64,000 bases of DNA from a bacterium (GTDB taxonomy: Bacteria; Vulcanimicrobiota; Xenobia; Xenobiales; JADMJV01): contig JAFEBA010000056.1 in the NCBI GenBank assembly GCA_018266105.1, positions 1,553 to 65,552 of the forward strand, written 5' to 3'. Shown piece by piece: positions 27,368 through 35,526 of the stretch. The notes below the pieces were generated by a model. The model was given only the letters and a program-made list of their open reading frames with translations, was not told where the DNA came from and made no database searches. Both the position numbers and the translations under genes were made by a program. Numbering within the stretch: the first letter of the stretch is position 1; the number at the start of each line of letters is the position of its first letter.

Positions 27368-27991
27368 ATGTCAAACGCTTCGAACCCTACCCTCTCCCGC
27401 GCAATGAACTGGATTCCCACGGTGGTGGAATCCACCGCTCGGGGCGAGCGAGTCTATGACATCTTCTCGCGACTGCTGAAGAATCGCATCATCTTCATCG
27501 GAACGCCCATCAACGACGTGGTGGCCAACCTGGTGATCGCCCAGTTGCTATTCCTGGAGCAAGAAGACCCTGATAAAGATATCGACATCTATCTGAACAG
27601 CTGGGGTGGCTCCACCAGTGACGGGCTGGCCATCTACGATTGTATGCAACTGGTCAAACCGGAAATTTCCACCATCTGTATGGGAATGGCCGGAAGCGGG
27701 GCGGCTTTGCTGCTGGCCGGAGGCAACAAGGGCAAGCGGTTTGCGCTGCCCTTCGCCGAAATTATGCTGCACCAACCCAAGGGCGGCGCCCGCGGACAGG
27801 CCACAGACATTGATATTCAGGCGAAGGAAATTCTTTACACCCGGCAGGTGATGAATGAGATTCTCGCCAAACACACAGGCCAGACAGTGGAAAAGATCCT
27901 GGCCGATACTGACCGCGACTTCTACATGAATGCTGAAGAAGCCGTGGAGTATGGGATTATCGATAAGATTATCAAGAAAGAAAGCCGCTAA
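27368..27991 (+). CDS. clpP: ClpP, ATP-dependent protease proteolytic subunit
   Basis: 207 residues. It forms the tetradecameric serine-protease chamber fed by ClpX. The catalytic triad is Ser110 (GMAGSGAALLLAGG), His135 (MLHQPKGGARGQATD) and Asp184 (DTDRDFYM). The oligomerisation segment YLNSWGGSTSDGLAIYD is conserved. The nucleophile elbow reads MAGSGA rather than the common QAASMG, which still leaves a complete active site. It lies 40 bp upstream of clpX. Confidence 0.96.
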   Translation: MSNASNPTLSRAMNWIPTVVESTARGERVYDIFSRLLKNRIIFIGTPINDVVANLVIAQLLFLEQEDPDKDIDIYLNSWGGSTSDGLAIYDCMQLVKPEISTICMGMAGSGAALLLAGGNKGKRFALPFAEIMLHQPKGGARGQATDIDIQAKEILYTRQVMNEILAKHTGQTVEKILADTDRDFYMNAEEAVEYGIIDKIIKKESR

Positions 27992-28031
27992 GTTTAGGTA
28001 ACGCGGCCATCGCGCCGCCTGGAGGAGAACC

Positions 28032-29306
28032 ATGTTCCGTTTTGGGGATGACAGGGGCACCTTGAAGTGCTCATTCTGCGGCAAGAGCCAGGACCAGGTC
28101 CGTAAGCTCATTGCGGGTCCCGGTGTTTACATTTGCGATGAGTGCATCGAGCTATGCAACGAGATCATCGAAGAAGAACTCTCGCGCACCACTGAAGATC
28201 CTATGCGCTTCCGCAACCTGCCGAAGCCCAAGGAGATCAACGCTATTCTAGACCAGTACGTGGTCGGTCAGGAACGCCCCAAGCGTACCCTGTCAGTGGC
28301 CGTGTACAATCACTACAAGCGTATTCACGGCAAAGGCGGAACTCCCGCCAGCGGCGGTGAGGACGTGGAACTGCAAAAAAGTAACGTGCTCCTGGTGGGA
28401 CCCACCGGTTGCGGTAAAACCTATCTGGCCCAAACTCTGGCCAAGATTTTGAATGTCCCGCTGGCTCTGGCTGATGCAACTTCGTTGACCGAGGCTGGCT
28501 ACGTGGGCGAAGATGTCGAGAACATCCTGCTCAAGCTGATCCAGGCCGCAGACTACGACGTCAAGCGGGCTCAGCAGGGCATCATCTATATCGACGAAAT
28601 CGACAAAATCGCCCGTAAATCCGAGAACCCCTCGATTACCCGCGATGTGTCCGGCGAGGGTGTGCAGCAGGCGCTGCTGAAAATCCTGGAGGGCACCGAA
28701 GCCAACGTCCCCCCCCAGGGTGGCCGGAAGCACCCCCACCAGGAGTTCATCCAGATCGATACAACCAACATCCTGTTCATCTGTGGTGGTGCCTTCGAAG
28801 GTCTGGAAAAGATCATCGAGCAGCGGGTGAAAGACCAGTCGATGGGCTTCCGCGCCACCATCGAGAGCCGCAAGGAACGCAAACTGGGCGAGCTGCTGGC
28901 GATGGTACTGCCAGAGGACCTGCTCAAGTTCGGTCTGATTCCGGAGTTCATCGGTCGTCTGCCCATCGTGGTGACGCTGAACTCTCTGGACGAAGAATCG
29001 CTGATGAAGATTCTGACCGAACCCCGCAACGCGCTGCTGAAGCAGTACCAAAAGATTTTCCAGATGGACGGCGTCGACCTGGTCTTCACCAAAGAAGCCG
29101 TAGCCTGTATCGCTCGCGAGGCACAAAAGCGCAAGACTGGCGCCCGCGCCCTGCGCTCCATTCTCGAAGAGGTGATGCTGGACATCATGTATGAGGTGCC
29201 CTCGCTGCCCAGCATCCGCAAGTGCATCATCACTCCTGAGGTGATTGAGAAGAAAGCCGAGCCGACTCTGATCTTCGTCGAGGAGATGAAGAAGGAAGCC
29301 AGCTAG
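28032..29306 (+). CDS. clpX: ClpX, unfoldase ATPase of ClpXP
   Basis: 424 residues. The N-terminal zinc-binding domain has CSFCGKS and CDECIELC. The AAA+ core shows Walker A GPTGCGKT, the pore loop GYVGEDVE, Walker B IIYIDEIDKIA, the RKH loop (GGRKHPHQEF) and sensor 2 TGARALRSILEE. The IGF loop needed for ClpP docking is probably in the KDQSMGFRA segment, read here as MGF rather than IGF. GGAGGAG precedes the ATG. It is co-directional with clpP. Confidence 0.97.
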   Translation: MFRFGDDRGTLKCSFCGKSQDQVRKLIAGPGVYICDECIELCNEIIEEELSRTTEDPMRFRNLPKPKEINAILDQYVVGQERPKRTLSVAVYNHYKRIHGKGGTPASGGEDVELQKSNVLLVGPTGCGKTYLAQTLAKILNVPLALADATSLTEAGYVGEDVENILLKLIQAADYDVKRAQQGIIYIDEIDKIARKSENPSITRDVSGEGVQQALLKILEGTEANVPPQGGRKHPHQEFIQIDTTNILFICGGAFEGLEKIIEQRVKDQSMGFRATIESRKERKLGELLAMVLPEDLLKFGLIPEFIGRLPIVVTLNSLDEESLMKILTEPRNALLKQYQKIFQMDGVDLVFTKEAVACIAREAQKRKTGARALRSILEEVMLDIMYEVPSLPSIRKCIITPEVIEKKAEPTLIFVEEMKKEAS

Positions 29307-29337
29307 ATTCTCATCTTAAGAGCGCAAGATCGTCAAA

Positions 29338-29378
29338 AAGAAACTCGGCTGTTTCGAGAGCCGAGTTTCTTTCTTTTC
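29338..29378. terminator. Terminator between clpX and the convergent permease gene
   Basis: Fourteen-base arms AAAGAAACTCGGCT / AGCCGAGTTTCTTT around an eight-base loop are followed by CTTTT. The A-rich 5' arm lets it also work for the minus-strand ABC operon ending at 29399. Confidence 0.88.
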
Positions 29379-29398
29379 GGGGGAGACCGGCCACCAGC

Positions 29399-30514
29399 TC
29401 AACTCAATGAACTTTTCTGCAGCCGACGCACTGCCAGCACGATCACCACCACCATGATGGCCAGCATGGGCAGGACATACTGCCAGAGATGCTGTATGCC
29501 CAGACCCTTCATGATGATGCCGCGCACGATCTGAAGAAAGTAAGTCAGAGGTAGAAACTGTCCGATGGTCTGAGCCCAGGGGGGCATCCCCTCGCGGGGA
29601 AACATAAAGCCGGCAAGCAACATATTGGGCAAGAAAATCAAGAAGCCCATCTGGGAGGCTTGCTGCTGAGAGCGGGCCACCGTGGAAATCAACAACCCGA
29701 CCGAGAGATAGCTCAAAATGTGAAGTGAGCAAAGCCCGTAGAGCAAAGGCAAGCTGCCTCGAATGGGTACGCGGAAGAGCAGCACTCCCAACAACAGAGC
29801 CACCGTGACCTGGGCGTATCCGACCAGAATATAGGGCACAATCTTGCCCACCACAATCTCGATAGCCCGGAGCGGGGTGGTGGTCAACTGCTCCATAGTC
29901 CCCATCTCGCGTTCTTTCACGATGGCCATGGCGGTGATGTTGGTCATCGTCATAGTCAGGATGACCCCGATTAGCCCGGGCACCACATGGTAGGCAGTGA
30001 CCAGATCCGGGTTATACCAGGCGCGGATCTGAACGTCGACCGGAGTTCCCACACTGCGAACTTTCTCCGACAGAATCGTCAGACTGCGAGTTTGGGCAAT
30101 CCCGTTGGCGTTCGCCAGAGTGCTTGCGGCGACTTGTGGGTCGCTGGCGTCGACCAGCACCTGAAGGCGCGCCGGCCGGTTGCGGTGCAGATCCTTGGCG
30201 TAGTCGACGTCCACCACCAATCCCACTCGCACCTTCCCCCCGTCGATCAGCTCCGTCATCTCCTCCGGGCTGCTGGCGTAGGCCTTCAGGGTAAAGTACT
30301 GGGTCTGCGTGAAAGCCTGGATCAGTTCACGACTTTCCGGACTTTGCGAATAATCCAGTATGGCGATCGGAACATGCTTGATGTCGGTATTGATGGCATA
30401 GCCAAACAAGGTCAACTGAATGATGGGGATCATGAGCGCGATCACGACCGTGCCTCGATCGCGCCGCATCTGGATAAACTCTTTGCGGATCATGGCCAAT
30501 ATCCGGGCCAGCAC
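29399..30514 (-). CDS. ABC-2 type permease (YbhS/YbhR/YhhJ-like)
   Basis: 371 residues. One N-terminal helix (VVIALMIPIIQLTLFGYAI), a large extracytoplasmic domain (about 45-170) and five C-terminal helices (from VVPGLIGVILTMTMTNITAM) match the ABC-2 membrane-3 family. KEREMGTMEQLTTTPL is the family coupling region. The GTG at 30514 follows the ATPase stop by two bases and has GGAGG nine bases upstream; a longer in-frame frame would run through the ATPase gene. It is the last gene of the five-gene exporter operon. Confidence 0.9.
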   Translation of the reverse strand: MLARILAMIRKEFIQMRRDRGTVVIALMIPIIQLTLFGYAINTDIKHVPIAILDYSQSPESRELIQAFTQTQYFTLKAYASSPEEMTELIDGGKVRVGLVVDVDYAKDLHRNRPARLQVLVDASDPQVAASTLANANGIAQTRSLTILSEKVRSVGTPVDVQIRAWYNPDLVTAYHVVPGLIGVILTMTMTNITAMAIVKEREMGTMEQLTTTPLRAIEIVVGKIVPYILVGYAQVTVALLLGVLLFRVPIRGSLPLLYGLCSLHILSYLSVGLLISTVARSQQQASQMGFLIFLPNMLLAGFMFPREGMPPWAQTIGQFLPLTYFLQIVRGIIMKGLGIQHLWQYVLPMLAIMVVVIVLAVRRLQKSSLS

Positions 30515-30516
30515 GA

Positions 30517-31440
30517 CTATTTGCCTCCGCGTTGGAGTGCGATGAAAACATCCTCCAAGGTCGCTTCGGTTGCCTCCAGCGGACCCTGTGCATGCTGGCG
30601 AATCGAGTCCCACTGAGCTTCGTCCAGCTGAAATTCGCGCGGCACCAGAAAGCGAATACGGTTGCCCGAAGGAAAAGGAGCGGCCACCCAGCCCAGGGAG
30701 GTCAGGTACTCCAGGGCCTCCAGACGCTTTCGGGGCACGAAGTGATACATCTGACCCGGAAGAGCCTGTTGTTTGATCTGGCTGGGACTGCCCTGGGCAA
30801 TCAGGCGTCCGGCCGCGATAAAGCAAATCTGATCGCAGCGCTCAACCTCGTCCATGTAGTGAGTTGTCACCATCACGGTCTTTCCGGAACGACTCAACTG
30901 CACGATGATGTCCCAAAAATATCGGCGTAAAGCCGGATCCACCGCTCCGGTCGGTTCATCCAGAAAAATAATGTCGGGGTCGTGCAGCAAAGCGACCGCA
31001 AAAGCCAGTCGCTGGCGAATACCGCCGGGCAAATGAAAGGCGAGTTGCTGCTGATAGTCTTCAAGTCGGCACAGCTTGACCAGGTGTTCTCGACGAGCCA
31101 CAGCCAGAGTCGGCGGCAGACCCTGCACCCCGGCGAAGAAATTGAGATTCTCCACCACCGTCAGATCCTCATAAAGCGAGAACTTCTGGGACATATAGCC
31201 CACTCGCGAGCGAATCTGCTGGGACTGACTGCGAATATCCAGGCCCAGAACCTTGCCCTGCCCCGAGGTAATGGGCAGGATGCCCAACAGCATTCGGATG
31301 GTGGTGGACTTGCCGGCTCCATTGGGACCCAGAAAGCCGAAGATGCTGCCGTAGGGAATCTGAAAACTGACGCCGTCTACGGCCGCGAAATCGCCGAACT
31401 TTTTGGTCAGATCGTGGACGTCCACGCAAAAGCCGGTCAC
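30517..31440 (-). CDS. ABC exporter ATP-binding subunit, second copy
   Basis: 307 residues. Walker A LGPNGAGKST, Q-loop SQKFSLYEDLTV, signature LPGGIRQRLA (LPGG in place of LSGG), Walker B IIFLDEPTGAVD and H-loop TTHYMDE are present. The last 80 residues form an accessory domain. With the next ATPase it corresponds to the two halves of fused YbhF-type ATPases. Its start overlaps the previous gene's stop. Confidence 0.92.
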   Translation of the reverse strand: MTGFCVDVHDLTKKFGDFAAVDGVSFQIPYGSIFGFLGPNGAGKSTTIRMLLGILPITSGQGKVLGLDIRSQSQQIRSRVGYMSQKFSLYEDLTVVENLNFFAGVQGLPPTLAVARREHLVKLCRLEDYQQQLAFHLPGGIRQRLAFAVALLHDPDIIFLDEPTGAVDPALRRYFWDIIVQLSRSGKTVMVTTHYMDEVERCDQICFIAAGRLIAQGSPSQIKQQALPGQMYHFVPRKRLEALEYLTSLGWVAAPFPSGNRIRFLVPREFQLDEAQWDSIRQHAQGPLEATEATLEDVFIALQRGGK

Positions 31441-32315
31441 TGGGCCACCTTCAGAAAGACGTCTTCAATCGAGAAATCGACCGGACGCACCTGGCGCACC
31501 GCCAGTCCCTGTTCCGCCAGCAGAGTTCGAATCTCATCCGCACGGAGGGGTGAGTCCGGGGCCAAAACCACGTGCAGCGAGTCTCCGAACAACTCCACTT
31601 CCTGGGAAACCCCTCGAGTGCGTAGGATTTCACGGGCCTGGTAAGGATTCTCCACCAGAACCGAAAGCACCGTGCCCGGAACCGAGGCCTTGACCTCGTC
31701 GGCCGTTCCCATCCGCAAAATCTTTCCTTCGTGCAAAAGCGCGATGCGGTCAAACTGCTCGGCTTCATCCATGTAGGGGGTGGAAGAGAGGACGGTGAGG
31801 CCCTGGCGCTGCAAATGAAAAACGATACTCCAAAATTCCCGACGTGAGACCGGGTCCACGCCGGTCGTGGGTTCGTCCATCAACAGCAGGTCCGGCTCAT
31901 GGATTAGACTGCAGCACAGCGCCAGTTTTTGCTTCATGCCGCCCGAAAGTTGCTCGGCCAGGCGATGGCGAAAAGGGCCCAAACCGATCTGCTCCAGCAA
32001 CGCATCCCGGCGGGCAGCGTAGCCGCGCAATCCGTAGACATCGGCAAAGAAATTGACGTTCTCCTGAACCGAAAGGTCGCGGTAAAGCGAAAACCGCTGA
32101 GCGATATAGCCCACCGTTCCCTGAAAACCCTGAATCAGGCGTCCCGCGCTGGCTTTCAGCAAACCCGCCGCAATGCGAATGAGCGAAGTCTTTCCGGCTC
32201 CGTCCGGTCCCACCAGGCCAAACATCTCTCCGCGTTCAACAGCCAGGGTGATGCCACGCAAGGCTCGGACATCGCCATAATCCTTTACAAGGTCCTGGAG
32301 GACCAGAAAACTCAC
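31437..32315 (-). CDS. ABC exporter ATP-binding subunit, first copy
   Basis: 292 residues. Walker A VGPDGAGKTSLI, Q-loop AQRFSLYRDLSV, signature LSGGMKQKLAL, Walker B LLLMDEPTTGVD and the H-loop position STPYMDEAE, where Ser-Thr-Pro-Tyr replaces the usual His segment. The missing H-loop His suggests an asymmetric pair in which the other ATPase does most hydrolysis (inference). Coupled by ATGA overlaps on both sides. Confidence 0.92.
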   Translation of the reverse strand: MSFLVLQDLVKDYGDVRALRGITLAVERGEMFGLVGPDGAGKTSLIRIAAGLLKASAGRLIQGFQGTVGYIAQRFSLYRDLSVQENVNFFADVYGLRGYAARRDALLEQIGLGPFRHRLAEQLSGGMKQKLALCCSLIHEPDLLLMDEPTTGVDPVSRREFWSIVFHLQRQGLTVLSSTPYMDEAEQFDRIALLHEGKILRMGTADEVKASVPGTVLSVLVENPYQAREILRTRGVSQEVELFGDSLHVVLAPDSPLRADEIRTLLAEQGLAVRQVRPVDFSIEDVFLKVAQ

Positions 32316-33583
32316 AGCCTCACATCCACCGGTTGACCGGGATGCATGGTGAGTTTTGGGTTGTCAAACACAAGCTTGGCCCGATAGACCAGGTTCACCC
32401 GTTCGCGCGGGGTCTGAATAAACTTGGGCGTAAACTCAGCTTTGTCGTAGATGCGCGTGACTTTGCCGGCCAGACCGGACGGGACACCATCCCCGCTGAT
32501 CTTGCCCTCTGCCCCCAGCGCCACCCGACTGCGCTCATACTCGGGAATAAAAAGACTTACCCAGGGATGCTTCAGATCCGCCAGCGTCAAGACCGAAAGC
32601 CCGGCCGTGACCGACTCGCCCGGCTCCAGGTTGCGTACACTGATCACTCCGTCCCTTGGAGCCGAGAGGGTGGCCTTGCTCAACTGCACCTCGGCCGCCT
32701 GAATCGAGGCCAGAGCCTCCTCCCAGCTGGCTTTGGCAGCCTGGATCTGCTCCCTGCGCGGGCCCTGCTGCATCAGGTCCAGGGCCTGGCTGCGCTCAGC
32801 CACCTGGGCTCGGGCTTTCTGAATCATTTCGGGACGCGTGCCTCGTGCCAGGTCTTGATAGCGAGCCGCGGCTGCCTGGTAATCCTGGTAGGCGCCCGCC
32901 TTCTCCTGGCTTCGCGGACCGGACTTCAGCCGACGCAAGCTTTCCTCGGCCACCTGGTAGCTCGAGCGTGCCTGGGCCCACTGGTTCTTGCGAACGTCCA
33001 ACTGCTGATCAGAGACTGCGCCTTCCTTATGCAGTCGCTGAAAACGCTGGTAGTCGAGCCAGGTCAGCTGCAGATTGGTGCGGGCTCCGGCCAGCTGACT
33101 GCGGGCACTGTCCACATCTTCGCGCCGATACCCCTCGCTCATCATGGCGGAACGAGCTGCGGCCGACTGCATCTGAGCCCGGGCCGCGGCCAACTCTTCG
33201 GCGGTGACACCCGCCTCCAACTGCTGCAAATCCGCCTGAGCCGCCTGCAAACGGGACTGGGCCTGTGCGATCTCAGCCGGGCGGTAACCGCGCCGCAACT
33301 CTTGGTAGCGAGCCTCTGCCGCCTGAGCGCGGGCCCGCATCTGAGCCAGACTGGCTTTCAGCGAGCGGGCATCCAGGCGCGCCAGGATCTGGCCCTTGCG
33401 AACCTCCTGTCCTTCCTGCACCAGGACCTCCGAGACGGTCCCGGGCATTTCGAAGGCGCAGTCTACCGTGGTGGCTTCGACCACTCCGGAATAGGTCAGG
33501 GCCTCGCGCGCTGTGGGCGGACGCTGGCTCCACCAGACAGCCAAGGCCACCAGCAGCAGAATGAACGGAATGATGCGTTTCAT
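32312..33583 (-). CDS. HlyD/YbhG-type periplasmic adaptor
   Basis: 423 residues. An N-terminal anchor (IIPFILLLVALAVWW) precedes a lipoyl half (VEATTVDCAFEMPGTVSEV), a very long Ala/Gln-rich helical hairpin (about 70-270), the second lipoyl half (ATLSAPRDGVISVRNLEPG) and a beta-barrel. It would bridge the ABC exporter to the TolC protein encoded just upstream. It overlaps both neighbours by ATGA. Confidence 0.92.
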   Translation of the reverse strand: MKRIIPFILLLVALAVWWSQRPPTAREALTYSGVVEATTVDCAFEMPGTVSEVLVQEGQEVRKGQILARLDARSLKASLAQMRARAQAAEARYQELRRGYRPAEIAQAQSRLQAAQADLQQLEAGVTAEELAAARAQMQSAAARSAMMSEGYRREDVDSARSQLAGARTNLQLTWLDYQRFQRLHKEGAVSDQQLDVRKNQWAQARSSYQVAEESLRRLKSGPRSQEKAGAYQDYQAAAARYQDLARGTRPEMIQKARAQVAERSQALDLMQQGPRREQIQAAKASWEEALASIQAAEVQLSKATLSAPRDGVISVRNLEPGESVTAGLSVLTLADLKHPWVSLFIPEYERSRVALGAEGKISGDGVPSGLAGKVTRIYDKAEFTPKFIQTPRERVNLVYRAKLVFDNPKLTMHPGQPVDVRL

Positions 33584-34803
33584 AGGGCAGCCGCCCTTCG
33601 ATAGCGAGCCCAGGTCTGCAGATACTGATAGCGCGCCGCGACCTTTTCTTGCTGGGCCGCCGTAAAGGCGGCTTCGGCATCCAGCAGCTCCACATTGGTG
33701 GACAGTCCGTTCTGATAGCGCAGCCGGGCGATTCGAGCGGCCTCGGCGGCCGAGGCCAGATTTCTTTCGGTGACCGCCAGGCGTTGATAGCGACTGCCCA
33801 GATCCAGTATTAGTGACTGCAGCTCCAGAGCCGCGCTGCGATGGGCCTGATCATAGAGCGCCTGCAATTGCTCCACCACCTCTCGGGCCTGAGCTGAACG
33901 AGCCTCGGTCAAGCCCCCATCATACAGGGGAAGCTGCAAGTTCAGACCCACCGTCCACTGGCGGGCCGGCGAAAAAGCCACCTGATTGCGTGTAACGTAG
34001 TCGGTCTGAAGGCCAAGATTGGGTGCATCCTGAGATTCCGCCAGCGAGACTCGCGCCTGAGCGGCCTGTGCTCCCCAACGACTGGCAGCCAGATCGTAGC
34101 GTCTTTCTAGAGACCGTTCCAGCTCCTCGGCGGGGGGCCCGGGCAGGTCTTCGGTTGACAGTTCGAGCTTCTCTCCCCCATCAGGACGATCCAACAGTGT
34201 GAACAGGCGGATGCGGGCCAGACCCGCTCGATTGCGAGCCTCCAGCAACTGTTGCTCGGCCTGGGCCTGGGCCGCCTCATCCCGCTTGACGTCAAAAGGC
34301 GCGGCCGACCCGGCTTTGACCAGCTTGATAGCCTCCTGCAGGTGAGCCTGACGAGCCTTGAGCTGATCCTCAGCGATATGCACCTGTTCTGCCGAGGAGA
34401 CCGCCTCGTAGTAGGCTACCGAGGCCTCTTCCAAAACTCTCAAACGGCGATCTTGCAGGTCGGCCTGCACCGCCTTCTCGCTCAGCTCGGCTGCCGCCGC
34501 CGACCATTTAAGGCGCCCGAAAGTAAGCAACGTCTGGCGTAGGGACAGGCCGACATTGTAGTTATACTCGGGTTGAACCGTTACCAGGGTCTGACCACCG
34601 ATGCCGAACTGGACCGGCGGTGTGATTCGGTTCCCGCTGGCCGTAAGCTGCAACGTGGGATTCACCAGCGTGTAGGCTTCATCCACTTTGTAGCGCGATT
34701 CGCGCACCTTGGATTCACCTTCGCGCAGGCTGGGGCTATGTTGCAGTGCTTCTTGCTGAACTTGCGCCAGCGAAAGAACTGTGGCGGCCAAAAATAGCAA
34801 CAT
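33580..34803 (-). CDS. TolC-family outer-membrane protein of the ABC exporter
   Basis: 407 residues. A signal peptide (MLLFLAATVLSLA) is followed by two OEP repeats (HSPSLREGESKVRESRYKVD; RYDLAASRWGAQAAQARVSL) and the closing YQNGLSTNVELLDAEAAF. It heads the five-gene operon TolC - adaptor - ATPase - ATPase - permease, a complete type I-like tripartite export system. The promoter must lie in the 87 bp shared with the divergent response regulator. Confidence 0.92.
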   Translation of the reverse strand: MLLFLAATVLSLAQVQQEALQHSPSLREGESKVRESRYKVDEAYTLVNPTLQLTASGNRITPPVQFGIGGQTLVTVQPEYNYNVGLSLRQTLLTFGRLKWSAAAAELSEKAVQADLQDRRLRVLEEASVAYYEAVSSAEQVHIAEDQLKARQAHLQEAIKLVKAGSAAPFDVKRDEAAQAQAEQQLLEARNRAGLARIRLFTLLDRPDGGEKLELSTEDLPGPPAEELERSLERRYDLAASRWGAQAAQARVSLAESQDAPNLGLQTDYVTRNQVAFSPARQWTVGLNLQLPLYDGGLTEARSAQAREVVEQLQALYDQAHRSAALELQSLILDLGSRYQRLAVTERNLASAAEAARIARLRYQNGLSTNVELLDAEAAFTAAQQEKVAARYQYLQTWARYRRAAAL

Positions 34804-34890
34804 TCCGCCTCACCCTAGCAAAGCTGATGCTCCAGGCATACCGACTTTGGTCGCGGAGGTTGATAGTCCAGATGTCTTGAAACCCGAGAG

Positions 34891-35526
34891 ATGCCTATAA
34901 GAATTCTTCTGGCCGACGACCACTCGGTGGTGCGCCAGGGCCTGCGCATGTTTCTTGAACTCGACGACACCATTGAGGTGGTGGGAGAGGCCCGGAACGG
35001 CGAAGAAGCCTTGCAGATGGTGGGCGAGCTGCATCCCGACGTGGTCCTGATGGACGTGCTGATGCCCAAAATCGATGGTTTGGCCGCCACCCTGAGAATC
35101 CGCCAACAGTATCCCGAAACGGAAGTGCTGGTGCTGACCAGCGTGCTGGACGAACTGACCATTTCGAATGCAGTGCGCAATGGGGCCATCGGCTACCTGC
35201 TCAAGGACACCCAGGCCGAGGATCTGTGTAAAGCCATCCAACTGGCGGCCGAAGGCAAGGTTCAAATGTCCCCCGAGGTGGCCGCCAAACTGGCCCACGA
35301 GCTTTGTGAAGAGCACCCACGCATCGACGAACTGACGGCTCGCGAGCGCGAGGTGCTTCAACTGATCGCGAATGGAGCCAGCAATAAGGATATCGCCGCT
35401 CACCTTTTCATCGCCGAAAAGACCGTCAAAGCGCACGTCAGCAATCTGCTGGCCAAGATGGGAGTGCAGAGCCGCACTCAAGCCGCGCTCTACGCTGTTC
35501 AGAAAGGCTGGGCCAGGCCTCAGTGA
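34891..35526 (+). CDS. NarL/LuxR-family response regulator
   Basis: 211 residues. The receiver domain has acidic DD (9-10), phosphoacceptor Asp55 (VVLMDVLMPKIDG) and Lys in LLKDTQAED. The LuxR-type HTH is at about 145-205 (ELTAREREVLQLIANGASNK, TVKAHVSNLLAKMG). Its gene is divergent from the ABC exporter, which it may regulate, and overlaps the kinase gene (GTGA). Confidence 0.95.
   Translation: MPIRILLADDHSVVRQGLRMFLELDDTIEVVGEARNGEEALQMVGELHPDVVLMDVLMPKIDGLAATLRIRQQYPETEVLVLTSVLDELTISNAVRNGAIGYLLKDTQAEDLCKAIQLAAEGKVQMSPEVAAKLAHELCEEHPRIDELTAREREVLQLIANGASNKDIAAHLFIAEKTVKAHVSNLLAKMGVQSRTQAALYAVQKGWARPQ

Noticed and set aside
27368..27991. Unusual ClpP nucleophile elbow (MAGSGA) as a sign of inactivity
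   Set aside because: The Ser, His and Asp of the triad are all present, and this loop varies among ClpP paralogues.
32333..33604. A 423-codon plus-strand open frame opposite the HlyD-type adaptor
   Set aside because: It mirrors the adaptor gene almost exactly, its composition is Leu/Gln/Gly-rich without motifs, and the minus gene has clear adaptor domains.
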